The translations under genes and the position numbers were made by a program. The notes under the pieces are model-generated. The model was not told the origin of the DNA. It was given only the letters and a program-made list of their open reading frames with translations, and did no database searches. Of a DNA stretch of 64,000 nt, positions 44,471 through 56,538 are shown piece after piece. Source of the stretch: Agelas oroides (lineage: Eukaryota; Porifera; Demospongiae; Agelasida; Agelasidae); NCBI GenBank assembly GCA_949130485.1, contig OX422185.1:7603127-7667126 (forward strand). Reading direction: 5' to 3'. Within the stretch, counting starts at the first letter, position 1. The number at the start of each line of letters is the position of its first letter.

Positions 44471-45344
44471 ATCCACTGGGGTATTAAATACCTTGTGGTT
44501 TCGATGGACCCCAATGTAAGTACCTACATACAGTGAAGAACACACAGCTGTTTCAGATACTACTATGACATTCAAAAATGGAACAACTTTTCGGAAGCAT
44601 TTACATGCAAAATGGTACCGAAGGCCTCACAAGCTTCCACTTTGAGAAAGAAGAGTGCTACATATCCTACAGTGCCGCTCCCTCAACTTGGAGACTGGAC
44701 AACAGATACACCCCACCAGTAAACAAGCCTTTTCAGAATTTTCTTTTGATGCAAGTTGTAGGATCGACGTTTACGGCGGTCGTTGAATGGTGCCCGGTTG
44801 TGTTTATAGTGGATATACCAAATTGTATTCTCTGCAGATTATACAAGGATTGAAAGTGGAGAAGTAATTTCGTATGGTGAAGCAGGGGAGACCAAGAATG
44901 TGAGCGTCTATGGGCATGACTTGGTTTATGATTGTACGATTGCGGAAGTCTTCGCCATACACTCCCATCTTCAGTCACGCATACGTACAAGGTGGCAAAG
45001 TAGGTTGTGCAAGCTTCAGTGAAACAGATAGCTACATATCGTACAGTGCTCCAGACCCATCTTGATGACTAGACAATGGCAGCCCTCTACTGGTGAAGAA
45101 ACCGTTCCAGGATGCCTCATTTGAGGCAAGTACTAGGACTTTCAGGGCTGTCATCGGTTGGTCTCCCACTGTGTTTGCCAGAGACGTACAGCAGATCTAC
45201 CGAATTGTGTTTTCTGCAGACTACACAAGTGTTGAAAGGGGAGAAGTCATCTCATATGGTGAAGCAGGGGAGACAAAGAACATGTGGGTGTATGGGCGCA
45301 GCTTGATTTATCTTAGGCAACTGAGAGATGATTTCGGTTGTTAA
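44471..45344 (+). pseudogene. Decayed gene with two tandem copies of an unrecognised domain
   Basis: A 45-bp stretch at 44471-44515 lies between TTTCAG and GTAAGT and looks like a small exon; a second AG acceptor is at about 44560. Unit 1 (from 44578) reads FHFEKEECYISYSAAPSTWR then LDNRYTPPVNKPFQN. Unit 2 (about 44975-45344) reads SETDSYISYSAPDP, a stop, LDN, KKPFQDASFEASTRTFRAVI, GWSPTVFARDV and YRIVFSADYTSVERGEVISY. Unit 1 loses frame after KPFQN, where the counterpart TFTAVVEWCPVVF is visible. The repeat is about 120 residues with conserved ISYS, LDN, KPF, W-P and VFSADYT. I do not recognise the family. Stops and frameshifts argue for a pseudogene. Confidence 0.55.
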
Positions 45345-45359
45345 ATGTGACTGATATAG

Positions 45360-45900
45360 TCATAGGCGGCGTAACCGGGCGGGCAATGGGGGTATTTTCC
45401 CCCACTAATATAAGGCATGGGGGCGTAGCCACCACAATCGCCCACAGTCATGACAGTGACACGGCAAGCCCACTTTATTAGATACCGTATACTCACAAAT
45501 TGACGCCACTGCAGCTAGATAGCGTAACCATTGTCCAGGCCAACTAGTCTCGAGTCTCGCAGCATGTCGCAGAGATCCCGGCACACGAGTGTCGAATCTC
45601 ACTACGTTGTGGCCCCGCTCCAAGCTCAGTAGGGCTATATAGTACTCAGCACTGGAAACCCAGAAGTTTGGACTCTTCAGCAGCCACTGCATGGCATGTG
45701 GACGTCTATACGAATTAGAGTCATACATGCGAAGACGTACAGATAACAATGATAACTGTAGTGCCAGTTTGGGCCAAAAGTGGCCTCAGAAGCAATCTCA
45801 GAGCATCTAATTTTCCCGGGGGAGCATACCCCCAGATCTCCCCCTAGCATGTGCGTGCTTACGCACGCACACAAATCGTTCACCCCCCAATCTCAAATGT
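45360..45900. repeat. Dispersed-repeat pieces
   Basis: 45365-45425 holds a GGGCAATGGGGGTATTTTCC motif, and 45775-45850 repeats TGGCCTCAGAAGCAATCTCA, GAGCATCTAATTTTCC and GGGGGAGCATACCCCCAGAT from 461-560. These look like ends of the G-rich non-autonomous DNA element family. The 45400-45750 frame on the minus strand has no recognisable domain. Confidence 0.5.
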
Positions 45901-46550
45901 CTTCCGCCGCCATTGATAGTGATTCATATATTGTATTAGTTAGATTGATGACCACATAATGATGCCAGCACATTGAATAGGGGATATTTGCATACCATAT
46001 ACTCAGAACACCACACACTCCTTTTCACATGTGCGAAGGGGTCTGCGCATGAGAGCAATCTGCATACTGCAAGTGAACAAAAGAAATACTAGAGGTAGCG
46101 AAGTGAGGTTACACACAGCTCACTCATGGTACACAGTGGGTTTGCCACAGCAACATTGTACCCAACAATGATTCGGTATAGAGGCTGCTCTGAGCTGTCA
46201 CAGTCTACTTACCCCTGCACAGCTGCCAGAAATACACCCCTTCTCCGTTATTCGATACTATTTAATACCGTACTGCTTGCTTCTCTTTTTTTCCCTTGAT
46301 ATGCTGCATACTCTCTGATCGCAGAGAAAGGGTTAACATCTAAATTTGGCGAAAACCCGTCATTTTTTCTCATGACCATGTCTGTACATAACGGGATTCC
46401 TAAAATAATTGTTGAGGAGAGAGTCGTGGCTGGCCGGCGAAACTAACGAACACTGCACATAAATCATACTTTCCCGGGTTCCTGAAAATTACGTTCAAAC
46501 GCAGACAGGCCTGGGTATGGGTTAGGGGGTTGGAAGAGGATTTCCGTCAA
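45901..46550. other. Upstream flank of the ADP-ribosyltransferase gene
   Basis: AT-rich sequence with no repeat or coding signal that I can support. It presumably contains the distal promoter of the next gene. Confidence 0.4.
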
Positions 46551-46552
46551 TT

Positions 46553-46562
46553 TCGTATATAA
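46553..46562 (+). promoter_or_regulatory. TATA-like box upstream of the ADP-ribosyltransferase gene
   Basis: TCGTATATAAAC lies about 85 bp before the ATG at 46642, a plausible core promoter for a short 5' UTR. No competing ATG lies between about 46590 and the start. The motif is weak evidence alone. Confidence 0.4.
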
Positions 46563-46641
46563 ACCGGTAAGGTATAAAATCCGACGACAGCGTTTCCAAG
46601 TGTAGAACTGTTCGGAATCCGATTTAGTATCTCCAAGAACC

Positions 46642-47757
46642 ATGGTTGACCAAGACTCAAAGGACGTGAATGCGATGGTCCTGGCGGCCAAATATGGCAG
46701 GTGGAGTGAAGTATACGCCATTCTCGATCGCAAGCACTACCTCGTCAACTGCATCCCAGAAGACCGAAGCTGGGCAGCTCTTCATCAGGCCGCGTGGTGG
46801 GGAAGCGAGCGCGCCGTAAAAAAGTTGCTAAAGTACCCTTCTTGCGATTCAGAAGTCAAAACCCGCGGTGGAGAATTTGGGCCTCAATGCAAGCCGTCTG
46901 AGATCGCTAATAAGAAAGATTTTCCCGGCATTAAGAATGTCCTGGACGAATTCAGCAAGAATGAAAGGGCCAAAAGATTTAGCGGGAAGATACCAACGTA
47001 CGTTACCGCTCAGGATGGAGTCAAAATGGACAAAGAAGGTTTACCGCTGCTGTTGCTCACCATTGCAAACTATAAGCAAACATTCCATCCTGCCACAATC
47101 GACGTGCACACAGCTTTCATGGGCCTCATGAAGGAAGTCTTTGAATACACATGGAACGATTGGGAGGAGGCCAAGGAGAAGATCTCTTCCGCCCTTTCCG
47201 CTTTTTGCAAAGCGGCCAGCGATGACCTTCGAAAGGAGTCTACAGACGAGGAAAAATTCCATGCCAGTATAGTCAGGCTGTACACCAGGGATTATATCTA
47301 CCGGACAGCGAATAAAGCCCTGCGAAGGGAAGGCCAGGAGGAATACAAGGCCACAGGCGATGACCTTGCAGTCGGTCCATATGATCTCATGCTCGACATC
47401 CTCCTCTTTTACTGGAATGACCTAAATCCAGTTAGCGAAACGACATATCGAGGGCTAAAAATGTCAGATGACGATCTGAAAAAATATTCAAAGGGCACCC
47501 AGTTTGTTTGGCTTAGCTTTGTCTCTTCATCCTTGGATAGATCTGCTGCGAGTAACTTTGGAAACACAATATTATTTGAGATTTCCAATAACACACCAGG
47601 CGCGGAACTCTGGCGCCCCCGAGAAATCTCCCTCTTCAGTGCCCACCCCGGCGAAAGGGAAGCTCTCTACCCGGCTGGTGCAGAGTTTGAGGTTACGGAC
47701 TCTTTCAAGCAAGGCGGAAAGAACGTGATAAAACTCAAGTTGAAGAATCCAATCTGA
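46642..47757 (+). CDS. Ankyrin-like plus mono-ADP-ribosyltransferase protein
   Basis: A 371-residue single-exon protein; ATG 46642 has a strong context (AACCATGG). Residues about 10-105 resemble degenerate ankyrin repeats (VLAAKYGRWSEVYAILD, AALHQAAWWGSERAVKKLL). Residues about 135-355 look like an arginine-type ADP-ribosyltransferase fold with the R-S-E signature: Arg270 in TTYRGLK, the SSS of FVSSSLDRSA (295-297), and the Glu-x-Glu E338-R-E340 in HPGEREALYPAG. Two Glu in that motif are typical of arginine-specific transferases, which move ADP-ribose from NAD+ to protein arginine. There is no signal peptide or membrane segment, so the product is probably intracellular. The substrate is unknown. 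This is the cleanest host gene in the window. Confidence 0.85.
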   Translation: MVDQDSKDVNAMVLAAKYGRWSEVYAILDRKHYLVNCIPEDRSWAALHQAAWWGSERAVKKLLKYPSCDSEVKTRGGEFGPQCKPSEIANKKDFPGIKNVLDEFSKNERAKRFSGKIPTYVTAQDGVKMDKEGLPLLLLTIANYKQTFHPATIDVHTAFMGLMKEVFEYTWNDWEEAKEKISSALSAFCKAASDDLRKESTDEEKFHASIVRLYTRDYIYRTANKALRREGQEEYKATGDDLAVGPYDLMLDILLFYWNDLNPVSETTYRGLKMSDDDLKKYSKGTQFVWLSFVSSSLDRSAASNFGNTILFEISNNTPGAELWRPREISLFSAHPGEREALYPAGAEFEVTDSFKQGGKNVIKLKLKNPI

Positions 47758-48383
47758 GCTAATTTTGAACTGCATGAGACTGATTGGTTGCATACACGGA
47801 ATGCTTTGTAGTATGCGTAACATATTCACGTTGTTATAGAATGTACATCATGCATGATTTTGCTTTTGTAATTGGGGTAATCGTGAACGGACCTCACACT
47901 AGCGAGTTGAACGGTGCATGTATATAATCTGTCATGCGTATATTCCGCATGCATGTCTGTGTAGACTGTAATTTAACGCAAACGCGCGCCGCGTGCGGAC
48001 AATGAGTAATATTTTCGCTCTGCAAACTACTTTCCAGCTAGTCTCGGGACGGCTGGCTGGGCACGAGACCACTTTCGAGCACGCGAGCAGTGTGGGCGAA
48101 GACGGCGAGGAGAGACGCTTGGTAGGAGTAGCTGGAGCTTGAACGTAAACAAACTAGTGAAGGCAAACCTGGCTACTTTATACAGAGCGCCAGAAGGCGG
48201 CAGAGATTCTTTGTCCAAGCTGAATAGCTGACGGTGTATTTATCATGCGTAGCAACTTTTCGACGCCTCTCCTATTCTATTTGTGTAAGAGCTATAGATG
48301 ACAAGCCAAGCAGAGTGATCTGAGTTTAATAATAGAGGTCAGCAGGAAGCCAAACTTAATCCTTGCTAGCTGCAACCTGTATC
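47758..48383. other. Downstream flank, no gene seen
   Basis: Contains a short foldback-like pair at 48041-48073 (TAGTCTCGGGACGGCTGGCT, GGGCACGAGACC), related to the dispersed family ends. No poly(A) signal of consensus form was found close behind the stop codon at 47757. Confidence 0.4.
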
Positions 48384-48893
48384 CTGTATAATTGCGATAT
48401 GCAGTTACATAATTTACAATAAACAATGTAAAACTTGTGAGTATGCAGGTTCAGTGATAAATACCTCGGTTCATCCTCGGAATGTAACAATCACATGCAT
48501 GTTGGCCACTGCGCCCAGATTCAGTTAGTTCAGGCTGGTGCTGAACGTGAGGCAAGCCCGAGCGAGCTCCACACTATATAGATCAGCTGCGGCGCGAACG
48601 TTTATCTCATGAATATTATTAACCAGCATGGCAACCGTTGCTATCTGCCATCTTAAAATTGCCCGGCGGTGGTCAGAGTGCGTCACGCGAGCAGAATCGA
48701 CGGCTCGGAGAGACGTTCGCGCCGCAGCCTGAACTAAGCAAATAATTAGTCGAACAGATTCTGGAAGCAGTGACCGAATGATTGTTACATTCCGCGGATG
48801 AACAGAGGACGGTATCTATCACTGAACCTGCGTACTCACAAGTTTTACATTGTTTTATTGTAAATTACGTAACTGCATATCGCAATTATACAG
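48384..48893. mobile_element. 510-bp inverted-repeat element with nested inverted repeat
   Basis: CTGTATAATTGCGATATGCA and its inverse TGCATATCGCAATTATACAG; arms continue through ACAATGTAAAACTTGTGAGT and GGTTCAGTGATA. An inner pair (TTAGTTCAGGCTG with CAGCCTGAACTAA, about 48525-48737; CTGCGGCGCGAACGTT with its near-inverse) suggests a second, nested element. No coding frame. Confidence 0.8.
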
Positions 48894-51849
48894 CGTACCG
48901 ACCGAAGTTATCGATATCGAAGCGCATTGAGAACCATGCCACAAACTTGTGTAGTGGTGAACTGCAAAAAACAGATCTAGCAAAGAGTCATCCAAGAAGT
49001 TCTTTCGTTTTCCAGCTAATAAAGAACAGACTATAAAAAAGTGGATTGCCGCCGTAAACCGAAAGAACTAGAATACAGTCGTGTCAGTAGTGATCATTTT
49101 GTTGCTGCAGTTAAGTAAGAAAGCCTGTTGTTTATTTTTGATATAAGATCGTAGGCCTAGTTTTCTGCCAGCTTGATACTAGAGTACTAGTAATGATAGT
49201 ATTAAAGGCTAGGTCTAGCTACCAGCTAGTTTAAAAGATACTTTGAAATTTCTCACACTCCAGGAAATCCTTCGAAAGATGATGAGTTGATATTTCACAG
49301 TTATACTGCACAATTTTGAAGTTTATATAGCACGTTGCGTGTGGGAGGATGAGAGGCCATATATGTCATATCCGTCCTGTGGTGAGGGTAATCAATACAC
49401 CCTGTGGTTTGTAATCAGATTTTATATTTGATAGGAAATGAAGAAAGCCACCTGTAGATTTCTCTTTGGCATAATCAAATTATGACGTACCTACACAGCA
49501 GTAGACATGGTAGTTCCCAAGAGTTTCCCAGGCTTGTGCACTCCACATGTACAAGTAGTGCGCCAGCCTTAGAAATGCACAATGTCCAAGTCTTGGAAAT
49601 GCTTGTGCAGATAGAGTGTCCAAGAAGTGGCCAAGTCTTGCAAATGTGTCCAAGAACGTGTTACAGAACAGTTATGTAATATAATAGTGTCCAAGAAGTG
49701 TCCAAGTTGTGCAGTAACCAAGGGCAAATCTCACGCATGCGCAGATACTTACCTCGTGGGATTGCGGTTTAGACCTGGTAAAGATGGCATTCTCTCTCGG
49801 CTTGGTGAATTCCCGCTAGACGATTTTCTTCTCTATGTGGGAACCTGAGCGAACTACGTAACCGTTTATCTTACCTACCAAACAATTGCCCAAACCTAGC
49901 GGGGTACTTTAAGTCCGATTCAGCTTTCCTACGGTGACCTTTCAATAACCAGTGAGTCTGGAGCGATTTGTAAACTGATCGCGGAACCCTACCTTACAGC
50001 GGCGGGTCACAGACCACGTCGTCTACTAGACTACTGATGGAATGGTGATTCGAGAAAAGTAGAGTGAGTCACGCTCTTCATCAGGTGAGAAAAGGAGATC
50101 TGTGGCAAGGAAATTTTTGCAGTAAGTAGGTAAAAAAGGTTGAAGTCTCGCCTGAGTTGCAGAAACGCGCTTCTTTTTGCGTTCATACTTCCATTTTCGG
50201 GCTGAAGCGGCTGACCTCGCGGGTTGCTCCAAGGTCTATAACGAAGATATGTCTTTGTCACGGACGAAAGGTGAGCGGAACAGTCCATTTAATTTCATAC
50301 AAATGTTGTCCTATGTATAGGCATGCAATGTGGTACATATGAACCACTGAGCTGCTGCAAAACAAAAGTGTACCAATTTTGTTTACAGTGGTGTCAGGGG
50401 TGTGTGTATAACAGTATTGTAGGTTATAGTGATATCAGCTGCTGTAGGCGAAGTGTGGGTTATAATAATGACAGAGCATCTCTCAGTGGTTTGATATAGA
50501 CCTGATCTGCACAGTTTTCAGCTATATTCCTGGAATGGACTGTGGTTTATGTGAGAAAATACTGAAAGTTTAGCTACATTAGGCCATGATCGAAATCGGT
50601 CTTTTGGGGTTCAGGAGTCACAAATAGTGTCTACTCCACATTATTAGGTTTCATGGGATAGCTATGCATGGTATGGTATATTAGCAAGGCCCTTGGACTT
50701 CATTCTGGATCACAGGTTGTCCATAACAAAAGTGTACCCAAGTTTGTTGATGGTGCTATATATAGGCATGACCAAACATGTATGCATGGAGACTTACCTC
50801 TGCTTTCACAGACCGGTAGCATCACTGTAAATTATTTCACTCAACCATGCATGAAGCTAGAACAAGGGACCTCTGCTATCTATGAGCATGTGATCGCTCA
50901 GATAGCTTAGATAAAGCTGAAGTGAGTGCTTAGTCACCGTGTATACTCGGTAGAGCTGACCATTATCAGAAATTATTCAATTATTCACAGTATGTGTGCA
51001 TGTGCCGCGTATAGTAGCCATGGCTATACTATTCGAGGGCAGCGTTTATTCCGCTTAGAGCTTGCTAATAATCAGGGGTGGCGACTATTTGAGGGCAGCA
51101 TCTATTCGAAGAAATACGGTATTCACTAATATGCCCAATTTGAGTAAACGCACTTCCCCCCCATTTACCACCATAATTATTTTACATTGGTAATTTCCAC
51201 TCATTTGAACACCTTGTGGTGAGCATCTTTCACGTGGCATGTATGGCTTTAGTGAAGCTTTCTGTCATTGAGTGTTTATGTTTCCTTCTAAATGCGTACA
51301 AATTTTTAGAAATCAGATGCTCTGAGATTGCTTCTGAGGCCACTTTGGGACAGAAGCAGAGCAGTAGTAGCTACATGGCTCGCGGAGTATTGTATCCAAT
51401 TTTTGGCTGTCCATGTATGCATTTGCTAAGCCAGCTGACATCGAATTTCCACAAGAGAAGGTACTACGGTTGACAGAACAGCAGGGTGAAATAGTATGCA
51501 GAGAGTACCGAAAATATGTCAGAAAAGCATCAAGCTTCTATGACAGCAAAATGTCAGACTCTATAGACTACCATAATAATTAATATACCATACATTTCCA
51601 TGAGTTTCAGAAAGTTGGTATGACTCAAGGCTGTTCTTGATCGTTGGCGGTGACTCACTAGAAGAACAACTGGTGAACTCTTGAGCGCCTGAAATAGTGA
51701 TTTATTTACGCACGTATTTACGCGCGTCCTTTCATCGCAGTGGTGTTAACTGCTTACGCGCACGTTCCACGCTGATCTCCATAAACAAACCCGCATAGCT
51801 GCAACCAGACTCGTTCGGACAATAGTGATTCTTGGTAGCATCGAGGCTC
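48894..51849. other. Intergenic, no gene seen
   Basis: Short frames only. A dispersed-repeat fragment (AAATCAGATGCTCTGAGATT, GCTTCTGAGGCCACTTTGGG) lies at 51310-51350. A word repeated at 49500-49720 (GTCCAAG...TGTGCA type) gives weak local periodicity. Nothing supports a gene. Confidence 0.4.
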
Positions 51850-51952
51850 CGCTCGAACCCCCCTTTTAATTGCCCTCCAAAAAGATTTTAAACACCGCTG
51901 AAATGTGGATTTAAAATCTTTTTGGAGGGCAATTAAAAGGGGGGTTCGAGCG
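51850..51952. repeat. Perfect 43-bp-arm hairpin
   Basis: CGCTCGAACCCCCCTTTTAA at 51850 and its exact inverse TTAAAAGGGGGGTTCGAGCG ending at 51952; the arms are perfect for 43 bp to TTTTAAA, around a 17-bp loop (51893-51909). The absence of mismatches indicates recent origin or ongoing maintenance. It lies in otherwise unremarkable DNA; no target duplication seen. Confidence 0.95.
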
Positions 51953-54740
51953 AACCCCCTCAAACCCCCCTTGCCTACGGGCCTGCACATGGAACCACTA
52001 GCCATGTTCGCACTGATTTGATTTAAGGTGATTATGGGGTGTTTACTCAAATGTTCAAATGGTTTTGACTGTACGCCCCCTGGTTCACGTGAGGTCTCAC
52101 ACAAAGTCTACAATATTCACAATGACTGCTGTAGCCAGAAGAACGACAACATCACTGGTCATGTATCACAGGAAATTACCAGCCGCTGTTGGTGCTATGT
52201 AAGCCAAGAGGCAGTGAAGTAAGTTGCATCATCAGTGGTAACAGGAGACGACGTGTACGAAGCAAGCAACGAAAATCTGGGTGGTGGCCTGTAGAAAAGA
52301 GGGAAGGGACATATTAGCAAACTTATGGATTTTACTTACTACGCCCAGTGAAAACAAGAGTGAATAGCCCTGGTCAATTAATGGAAATCCATGGGCATAG
52401 CTAGCATTGAGGCAGGGGGCAGCTACTTCCTTGCTTTTACTGTGTAATGACGTGCATGAACGATCAACGACCCACATCTCCCTTAAAAATAGGCTTAGAT
52501 GTTGTGCAAAGTCACCCACTGCGCAGGACATGTTTCGGCCAATACCAGGCCTCATCAGCTGCGCTGGGGTGACCGGGAGATGGGGACTGCTATCTCATGC
52601 ACAGAATGCAGTCAGGATGGCTGGCCTTATTCAAAAGGTGGTAGAGACTCCTCAAAAGCACTGTCTCTTCGTGCAGTTGTCTTTCGTTGAGCGTGGAATC
52701 ATTATGGTATTGAGTAGACTGTCTAGAATATGGTGGAGGTATGTATTCCTGCAGCTTTGGGGGAAATGATTTGTGCAGTTCACAGCCCTCAGTACAGTGT
52801 GTTGGGTTCAGTATTAAAACAGGCCCAACTCGAGTTGTGTTTTCCTGGGTAGCTAATACACCTCAAGATATCTATTGCTCTTTGCACCTGACAGTAACTG
52901 AGGTAGCACTCATCTGAGTGTTTATTGGAAGCATTTGTATGCACTGACTTTTACATGGTTACTGTCAGAACATAGGGTATTGTCTCACACACAGTTCAAG
53001 TGATTAGTGGTTGTGGTATGTCCGAAATAAACATATTGTGAGCAATCTACATTGTATTTGACATGAAATTGGTGCGGTTCTCCAAGAAGAGTACTGGGTG
53101 ATAATTTGTCTATCATTTTAACTGCAAGCTCAGAGTCTGAGAACCTGGGCTAGTGCTTGTTCACATGACCTTGATGTTTTGCTGAATGATTCTTGCTTTG
53201 ATTTTCAAGGAACTCTAAGCATTGATACTAGGATTCAGACTCATGTCTGATTCAAAGCAAAGCAAACTGTCTCATATATCTCCCCACATCAGCATATCAG
53301 CTTACGTGCACATGCATTACTGTTAGCACACAAACAAAATAAAATACACACAAGGTGTTTACTAGTACTCCTTTCAGATCAATGGTAAGTTGAACTCACA
53401 AATATGCTAACTACGTAATGGTTGGCATCATATCCAATTGACATATACCCTGGGCTTGCAGTACAAGGCCTTTATTGGTGCGTAATAGAAATGTTTGTGA
53501 CATAGAGTGAGAATGCAGCATCAAAATCGTAGTATGCACATACATAGGCTGATTCAATGCCATCATGTCAGATCCATGCTTATGTGATATCTTTTTCCTG
53601 GCCAGCAACACTAGGAGTAGGTAGTGCAAAATTGACTGTGGATAGTGAACTAAGGTTGGTTGATAGTGAACTGTGCATAGTGAACTGTGTACCATAAATC
53701 TAAGGTTGGTTGTCCGTTGATTCAAACCAACGAAGGGGGAATCTACAAACTAATTTTCCAAACTAACATCAATGTTAAGTTGTGATACCCCCTTAATTCC
53801 CCCTCCTCATAACATCCTTCATTTAACCCTTGAACTGCGGATGTCACATTTATGCGGCAAAGTAGCCAAGTCGCACTTACTGCACTTAGCTAAGAAGCTT
53901 ACCCAGACTTTGGGGTAAATCTCTGTCTACTGAGTAATAATCGGCTTAGGCCACACCTTTCCACTTAAATCACTATTTAAGAATGACAGGAAGAGGCAGT
54001 ATAAGTGCGAAACAGGTCAGGAAATTCCTGACTGTACTTCCTTCAGTTTGCCATCAACTACCGTGGCGCCATTTACGTGTGTGTTGTTACCTTGTTACTC
54101 AGGTGGGTTAAGACGGACTCTGAATGTGTTATTCGTGATACGGAAGTATACAAATAAATTGCAGAAGTTGAATTCAGTTTACGGAGATGAAATGGCTGCC
54201 TTGTGTAAGCTTCTTAGCTTTGCTGGCATTATTCTTGCCATTAGTGTGTACTGTATTGGTTTGTGTTATCAATAGCCGAGAATTAGATATGTCTGAATTG
54301 CAGAAAAGCCAACATTGGAATCGAGGGTTGTGTGTATCTGGGAGCGGAAGACAGGAGAAATGTTCATGGTAACTGTATAGTGGCCTACCTTGTGCAGAAG
54401 ATGCTCTAAGCAGTGCCGAATTCTACAGAACTCGGAGTTTCATACCATTAACAAGCAACATCTGTCATGTATCTTTGGTGGAAAAACGGTATGCCTCACT
54501 TCGGAAGAGAGAAAGAGTTAGTAGAATTTGTAATTTGCTCGGATTTTGGTATAGTGTACAACAACTTTTTTCAATTTATTCACTTAGTGAACTTACCATA
54601 CTAAATTTCCAGTCAGTTTTGGATTCTGTATTTCGAGCATTCAAAGCCTGTCTTAAGTTAAAAACCCTTCAAACCCCATGTTTTAAATGACGGGCATCAT
54701 TTGGAGAAAACCAAATCATTGCTGTTAGTTAATAAACCAC
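51953..54740. other. Intergenic, no gene seen
   Basis: Low-coding AT-rich sequence with short overlapping frames. A local 3-fold echo of GATAGTGAACT and CTAAGGTTGGTTG occurs at 53640-53712. Nothing else supportable. Confidence 0.4.
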
Positions 54741-54985
54741 CGGTGTTACAGGACATGGCCTCCCCCCGGACAGTAACTCGGGGGAGCTCCCGTCCTAAGG
54801 ATATTATCTCCCCCCGGAGGTTCTGTCCTAGGACATAAACTCCTACCTCAGGGCGAGAGCTTCCCCTCTACAGGAACCCTGGCCCTAGGATATTTCCTCC
54901 AGCTGAGCGCCTGTCCTAAGATGTTTCCTCTGGCGGAGCTCCTGTCCTAGGGCATTTCCTTCGCCGGAGCAGTTGTAGCAGGCCA
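54741..54985. repeat. Degenerate about 32-bp minisatellite
   Basis: Seven or so diverged units built on GGAGCTCCTGTCCTAGGAC and ATTTCCTCC. GC-rich against AT-rich flanks. No coding interpretation. Confidence 0.75.
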
Positions 54986-56229
54986 TATCTTTACGTTCTG
55001 TTGTTCAGAGAATGACAACCATCGGTGAAATATTAAACAGTGACTAACAATTTAACCCTTTAACCACCGATGACGCATTTTGGTGTTGTCGGATTTTGGC
55101 CGCATGTTATCAGTTGGCGCAATCTGTTTTGAAGATAGGTTCTGCACTAGCAGAAAGGGTGGGATAGGGGCAGGTGGGTGGGTGCACCCTCTTGCTGACA
55201 GTGCATGGTGGCTGTTGTAGCTGGCTGTAGACAAGCCCTTCAGTGCATGGTGGCTGCTGCAGCTTGCTGTAGAAAAGCGCTGGTCAACGCCTGGTGGGCC
55301 ATTTCAGGGCCGTAGCAAGCTATTTCAAGGTGGTGTGGCCAAAGTCGCTTGTAGTATGTAGGGGGTGTGGGGGCATGTTCCCCCAGGAAAATTTTGTTAA
55401 ATTAGACACTAGACGATCGCTTCTGAGGCCATTTTAGGCCCCGAATCTCATATGTTTTGTAATTCTTAGCAAACAAAATTTCAATAGTTGCTATTGTTAC
55501 ATTGGAGGGCATTCCCCCGCAGCAAAAAAGTTTGCTTGGAGATCGCTTCTTAGCTGTGATCATTGGCAAGCAGGATTCTGATTCGCATTGAGCACTGAAT
55601 GAGTAGTCTTGTTCCCAGGATCCTGCCCACCTTTCCATCGCTGGCAGTATGTACTGCCTGCACAGGATGGAAAGCTAGATGGGGCCTGGGAAACGAGACT
55701 AGTGATTTCAGATTCCGCGTATAAACTTAGCTGTGCCCTAATGCCGCAGGCAGCAAGGCCATGGGCTTCATCACAGTAAGGAATGGCCATCGAGTAAACC
55801 GAAATGACTGAAAATCCTAATGCAACGTTACCTTTTGTCAGTGAAATCTGCACGATGTTGGGCAGCCGTTTTCCGAGACTGCTCAGCTTACTAGTTCTTA
55901 TACGTACGACTTCCTGTGTTTTCAAAGTGCGCACATGCACATTTAGTCTGCGAAACAATGGTTGGGCCAAAACCTGACCAGCGCGACTGCTTGCTACGGC
56001 CATGCATTTGTCTGCTTTCTTGCACAAACAGGCGTAGAAAGCACTCCTTTCACCTTGGAGGGACTCCATTTCTGGCATTTTAGGCAATGTTTAGTCTGGA
56101 AGAGTGTTCTCTGGTTGGAGGGCCCTGATTATTGAATGCTCACTAATGAGTGGGTGTGGCCAAGGTCATGAACCCACAGAGAATGTGTCAATAAAGCTTT
56201 GACTCAAGTTTCCAGTGCTAGTTCCAAGA
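54986..56229. other. Intergenic with repeat fragments
   Basis: 55310-55435 carries the dispersed GGGGGCATGTTCCCCCAGGA motif. A 175-codon frame on the minus strand (55560-56087) overlaps the foldback element at 55604 and has no recognisable domain, so I do not call it a gene. Confidence 0.4.
55604..55701. mobile_element. Foldback element, TAGCCTCG family, diverged copy
   Basis: TAGTCTTGTTCCCAGGATCC and GGCCTGGGAAACGAGACTA bound a 98-bp unit whose interior ACCTTTCCATC is inverted as GATGGAAAG. No clear 8-bp target duplication, consistent with an older copy. Confidence 0.7.
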
Positions 56230-56535
56230 AATACGGACCAAGGAAGGTATCCATAGCTTAATGAAGACTTCCAGTAAATAGCCTATGGTGGTTAAAGAGT
56301 TAACAAATGTATTAGCTAGCTCCAAGCAGAAGTGGAAATACGGACCAAGGAAGGTATCTATAGCCACATAAAGACTTCCAGTGAATAGCCTACAGTGGTT
56401 AAAGAGTTAACAAATGTATTAGCTAGCTCCAAGCAGAAGTGGAAATACGGACCAGGGAAGGTATCCATAGCCGCATAAAGACTTCCAGTAAATAGCCTAC
56501 AGTGGTTAAAGAGTTAACGAATGTATTAGCTAGCT
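56230..56535. repeat. 107-bp tandem repeat, about 2.8 units
   Basis: GTTAAAGAGTTAAC recurs at 56291, 56398 and 56505 at exactly 107-bp spacing; units share ATGTATTAGCTAGCTCCAAG, CAGAAGTGGAAATACGGACC and GACTTCCAGT. The last unit breaks directly at the LTR edge, so the retroelement inserted beside or into the array. Confidence 0.9.
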
Positions 56536-56538
56536 ACA

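Noticed and set aside
55560..56087. 175-codon frame on the minus strand
   Set aside because: Overlaps a foldback element, has no recognisable domain and no matching splice or promoter signals; probably chance.
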